Positions 61,766-64,000 of a DNA stretch of 64,000 nucleotides are shown one piece after another. The number at the start of each line of letters is the position of its first letter. Within the stretch, counting starts at the first letter, position 1. The notes beneath the pieces were generated by a model. The model did no database searches and was not told where the DNA came from. It worked only from the letters and a program-made list of their open reading frames with translations. Location: contig NZ_AKKK01000009.1 in NCBI RefSeq assembly GCF_000281065.1, positions 62,001 to 126,000 on the forward strand, given 5' to 3'. The translations under genes and the position numbers were made by a program. This DNA comes from Arthrobacter sp. M2012083. Lineage in GTDB: Bacteria; Actinomycetota; Actinomycetes; Actinomycetales; Micrococcaceae.

Positions 61766-62704
61766 GGGCGTTTCCGGACGGACTTTACGTCCGGCGCCGA
61801 GCACTGCGATGGCAACTCCGAGGAGCAGAATCAGCCCTCCCAGGATCTCCGTCAGCGTAGGAATCTCGTTGAGGACAAGCCAAGCGGCCGTCATCCCCAC
61901 CACGGGGACCAAAAGCGTGAAGGGCACGACATCGGAACTCGGGTAAAGCGACAACAAGCGGTTCCAGATGCCGTACCCAATCAGGGACGCGAACACAGCC
62001 GTGTAGATCGCGCTCACGATGGTGGCGGGTTGCAGGTCCGTGAGCGTTGCCAGCACGGTGTCCGGCCCATCCACTACCAGCGATAAGCCAGCCAATGGAA
62101 CCGGGACCACGGCGCCGGACCACACCACCAACCCCAACCCGGAAGCGGCCTTCGTGTGCCTGGCCACCACATTCCCGACCGCCCACGACAACGCCGCGGC
62201 CAGAACGATCATGAGCGGCAGAACCGGAGCCACGGCACTTCGCCCCAACGCCACTACGGCTAAGCCTGCGATGCCCAGAGCCACGCCGGTTAGTTGTCGC
62301 CGGCTCGGCCTCTCTCCCAGGAATCTCGCCGCAAGCAAGATGGTGAACAACACTTGTGCCTGGAGCACCAGCGATGCCAAGCCTGCCGGCATCCCAAGTG
62401 CCATGCCTAGATACAGGAGGCCGAATTGGCCGGCACTCATGAAGAGCCCGACGCCGACAATCGCCTTCCAGCCCACGTCTGGTTTGCGGATGAAGAGGAT
62501 GAAGGGAAAGACCACCAGCAAGAAGCGCATGGCGACGAAGAGCAGGGGCGGGACTTCCCTGCCGTTCGTGTGCAGACCGAGGTCGATCGCAACGAAGTTG
62601 ATGCCCCACAGGACAGCAACCACAACGGCAAGGGCAGAGTGGCGAAGGTTCACAACTACACTCTGGCCTTCTTTTGGTTGAAGCACCAGCGTTGAATTCG
62701 ACAT
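61739..62704 (-). CDS. EamA/DMT family transporter
   Basis: A 321-residue membrane protein with ten hydrophobic helices in two EamA repeats ('ALAVVVAVLWGINFVAIDLG' and 'LPLMIVLAAALSWAVGNVVA' begin them), typical of YdeD/RhtA-like metabolite exporters. The last residues, 'VVRPALRL', are encoded by a 61-bp repeat. Only 21 bp separate ATG 62704 from the divergent LysR start and no ribosome site precedes it, so GTG 62653 may be the true start. The LysR neighbour is the likely regulator. Confidence 0.9.
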   Translation of the reverse strand: MSNSTLVLQPKEGQSVVVNLRHSALAVVVAVLWGINFVAIDLGLHTNGREVPPLLFVAMRFLLVVFPFILFIRKPDVGWKAIVGVGLFMSAGQFGLLYLGMALGMPAGLASLVLQAQVLFTILLAARFLGERPSRRQLTGVALGIAGLAVVALGRSAVAPVLPLMIVLAAALSWAVGNVVARHTKAASGLGLVVWSGAVVPVPLAGLSLVVDGPDTVLATLTDLQPATIVSAIYTAVFASLIGYGIWNRLLSLYPSSDVVPFTLLVPVVGMTAAWLVLNEIPTLTEILGGLILLLGVAIAVLGAGRKVRPETPVVRPALRL

Positions 62705-62725
62705 GGAACAGCGTAGATTTGCTTC

Positions 62726-63643
62726 ATGATCGACATCTCAGCGCTTAGGGCCTTGGTCGCCGTGGAGCAGCATGGCTCAGTGGTGGCGGCATCGGACGTT
62801 ATGGGCTTCAGCCCCTCGGCAATTTCGCAGCAGATCAAGAAACTTGAAAAACAAACCGGCGTCACTGTGCTGGAACGAAGCGGCCGTGGGGTGCTCCTCA
62901 CCGAGCGTGGCTTGGCCCTTGCAGGTTATGGCCGGCGGATCATGGGTGAGCTTGAGGAACTGCAAGCAACGCTGCTCGCCGACCCCGCAAAGCCTTCGGG
63001 TCTCCTAAGGCTCGTGGCTTTTTCTACGGCATGCCGCGGTCTGGTGGGACCTCTGCTCGGGCGGATCGCCGCTACCCACTCTGCCTTGGGCATCACCGTC
63101 CTGGCTGAGGATCCGCGGGAAGCGGTGCAAAGAGTCGCCTCAGGCGAGGCCGAACTCGCGGTGGTACACAACTGGAATTCGGTGCCCTTGGTGATCCCGG
63201 AGAACCTGGTGCATGAGGACCTCTGCATCGACCAAGCCGACGTCCTCGTCAGCAGCACCCACGCACTGGCGGTGCGCACCGCCGTCGAGCCTGAAGATCT
63301 TCTGGACGAGACGTGGATCAGCACCCCGGCAGGAGCCATCTGCAATGAGGCCCTTCTACAGATCTTCGCTGGACTGGGCAAGGTCCCACACATCCGCATC
63401 TACGATCCCGACTTCTCCACCCACATCGCCATGGTGGAACAAGGGGTGGCCGTGGCACTCGTACCGAGGCTCGGAAGGCCTCCCCTTCCCTACGGAGTCG
63501 TGGCCATCCCGGTGATCCGTCCGGTCCAGCAACGGTCCGTTGGTGTTGTTTACCGCAAAACGATGACAGCCAGTCCCAACATTCGACTCGCCGTGAACAT
63601 GCTGCGCGAGATAGCGGCGGAGCTACCGCTGCCGCGGAGCTGA
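62726..63643 (+). CDS. LysR family transcriptional regulator
   Basis: A 305-residue LysR regulator: HTH in residues 1-60 ('GSVVAASDVMGFSPSAISQQ'), effector-binding domain in about 90-295 ('LLRLVAFSTACRGLVGPLLG'). It is divergent from an EamA exporter gene, the usual arrangement in which the LysR protein activates the exporter when its substrate accumulates. Confidence 0.93.
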   Translation: MIDISALRALVAVEQHGSVVAASDVMGFSPSAISQQIKKLEKQTGVTVLERSGRGVLLTERGLALAGYGRRIMGELEELQATLLADPAKPSGLLRLVAFSTACRGLVGPLLGRIAATHSALGITVLAEDPREAVQRVASGEAELAVVHNWNSVPLVIPENLVHEDLCIDQADVLVSSTHALAVRTAVEPEDLLDETWISTPAGAICNEALLQIFAGLGKVPHIRIYDPDFSTHIAMVEQGVAVALVPRLGRPPLPYGVVAIPVIRPVQQRSVGVVYRKTMTASPNIRLAVNMLREIAAELPLPRS

Positions 63644-63710
63644 CGAGGAGCGACCAACCTCACAGGAGGGGAACAGCCGGCGCCAGGGAAGGTTGTTAGC
63701 TGCGCAATGA

Positions 63711-64000
63711 CTATTTACGGGGCACTGTGAAATGCGTCAGCCTGGCATCCTGCCCATCGAGCTCAGCCCACGGCTTTTCTGTTTCCATTACCGTCAACGC
63801 GCTGGTTGGGTAACGGGTTGCAGCATCCATGTAAGCGTCGTGGTCAGAATCGCGGGAGGCCAGATGCATGGCAAGATCCTGAACTCCGGGCATATGCGAG
63901 ATAACCATCAACGTGGTCACGGTGTCGGGGACGTGGTTGATCACCGTCAACATGCGGTTGGCTGAGGCTGAGTACAAGCCGTCCTCAAGTTTGGGCGTCG
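63711..64000 (-). CDS. Histidine phosphatase family protein, SixA-like (partial)
   Basis: The C-terminal 96 codons of a SixA-like phosphohistidine phosphatase; the frame stays open to the window edge, so the N-terminal RHG motif is not visible. Seen are 'YSASANRMLTVINHV', 'TLMVISHMPGVQDLAMHLAS' with the second catalytic His, 'YPTSALTVME' and the ending 'ARLTHFTVPRK'. These match SixA order. An internal TTG at 63977 is not the true start. Confidence 0.8.
   Translation of the reverse strand, partial: TPKLEDGLYSASANRMLTVINHVPDTVTTLMVISHMPGVQDLAMHLASRDSDHDAYMDAATRYPTSALTVMETEKPWAELDGQDARLTHFTVPRK

Overview
The window is GC-rich chromosomal DNA from a high-GC Gram-positive bacterium. A member of the Micrococcaceae (Arthrobacter or Paenarthrobacter type) fits best, judging from protein character, frequent GTG and TTG starts, a Bpa-type proteasome activator, a GTP-dependent PEP carboxykinase and a Corynebacterium-like nan/sia gene order. 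This is inference from remembered family resemblance; no search was run. I see no phage, insertion sequence, plasmid or CRISPR array. It reads as ordinary chromosome carrying several catabolic and transport clusters.

Layout. 1-7.5 kb: a minus-strand operon (DUF5058-like membrane protein, second membrane protein, M20 amidohydrolase, CaiB-type CoA-transferase, carboxyltransferase cut by the window edge), divergent from an amidase, with a double-domain Lrp/AsnC regulator next to it. 7.6-14 kb: aldo/keto reductase, a small helical protein with the proteasome activator Bpa, CstA with its YbdD partner, a PadR regulator and a quinone oxidoreductase. 14-24.4 kb: tRNA-Ser(TGA), a VOC protein, a very large secreted nuclease/5'-nucleotidase, an FAD/NAD(P)-binding protein, an S9 prolyl oligopeptidase and tRNA-Ser(GCT). 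24.4-35 kb: MFS transporter, a RecQ helicase with a phosphoribosyltransferase-like tail, phosphomannomutase with two related unknown proteins, an Rrf2/NsrR-type regulator beside flavohaemoprotein Hmp, PEP carboxykinase and tRNA-Arg(ACG).

35.4-44.8 kb is a complete-looking sialic acid uptake and breakdown locus: a FadR-type regulator divergent from an ABC importer (binding protein, permease, permease-ATPase fusion, ATPase), then N-acetylneuraminate lyase, ManNAc kinase and ManNAc-6-P epimerase. A promoter followed by an inverted repeat precedes it. 44.9-50 kb: a flavin disulfide oxidoreductase, then a three-gene overlapping operon of a degenerate ABC ATPase, a YhgE/Pip membrane protein and a TetR regulator, preceded by a perfect palindrome lying inside the promoter spacer. 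50.9-61.7 kb: a six-gene minus-strand operon (YtcJ-like amidohydrolase, peptide-type ABC importer, FAD amine oxidoreductase) divergent from a TetR regulator and an aldehyde dehydrogenase; together they look like an amide/amine scavenging pathway. The window ends with an EamA exporter, a LysR regulator and part of a SixA-like phosphatase.

The most unusual signal is a family of seven imperfect palindromes, each exactly 61 bp, at 38141, 44756, 44829, 49957, 50743, 50817 and 61705. All lie just 3' of plus-strand stop codons or in tandem with such a copy. The ends are conserved, the centres are not, and some arm changes are compensated. I saw none in the first 38 kb.
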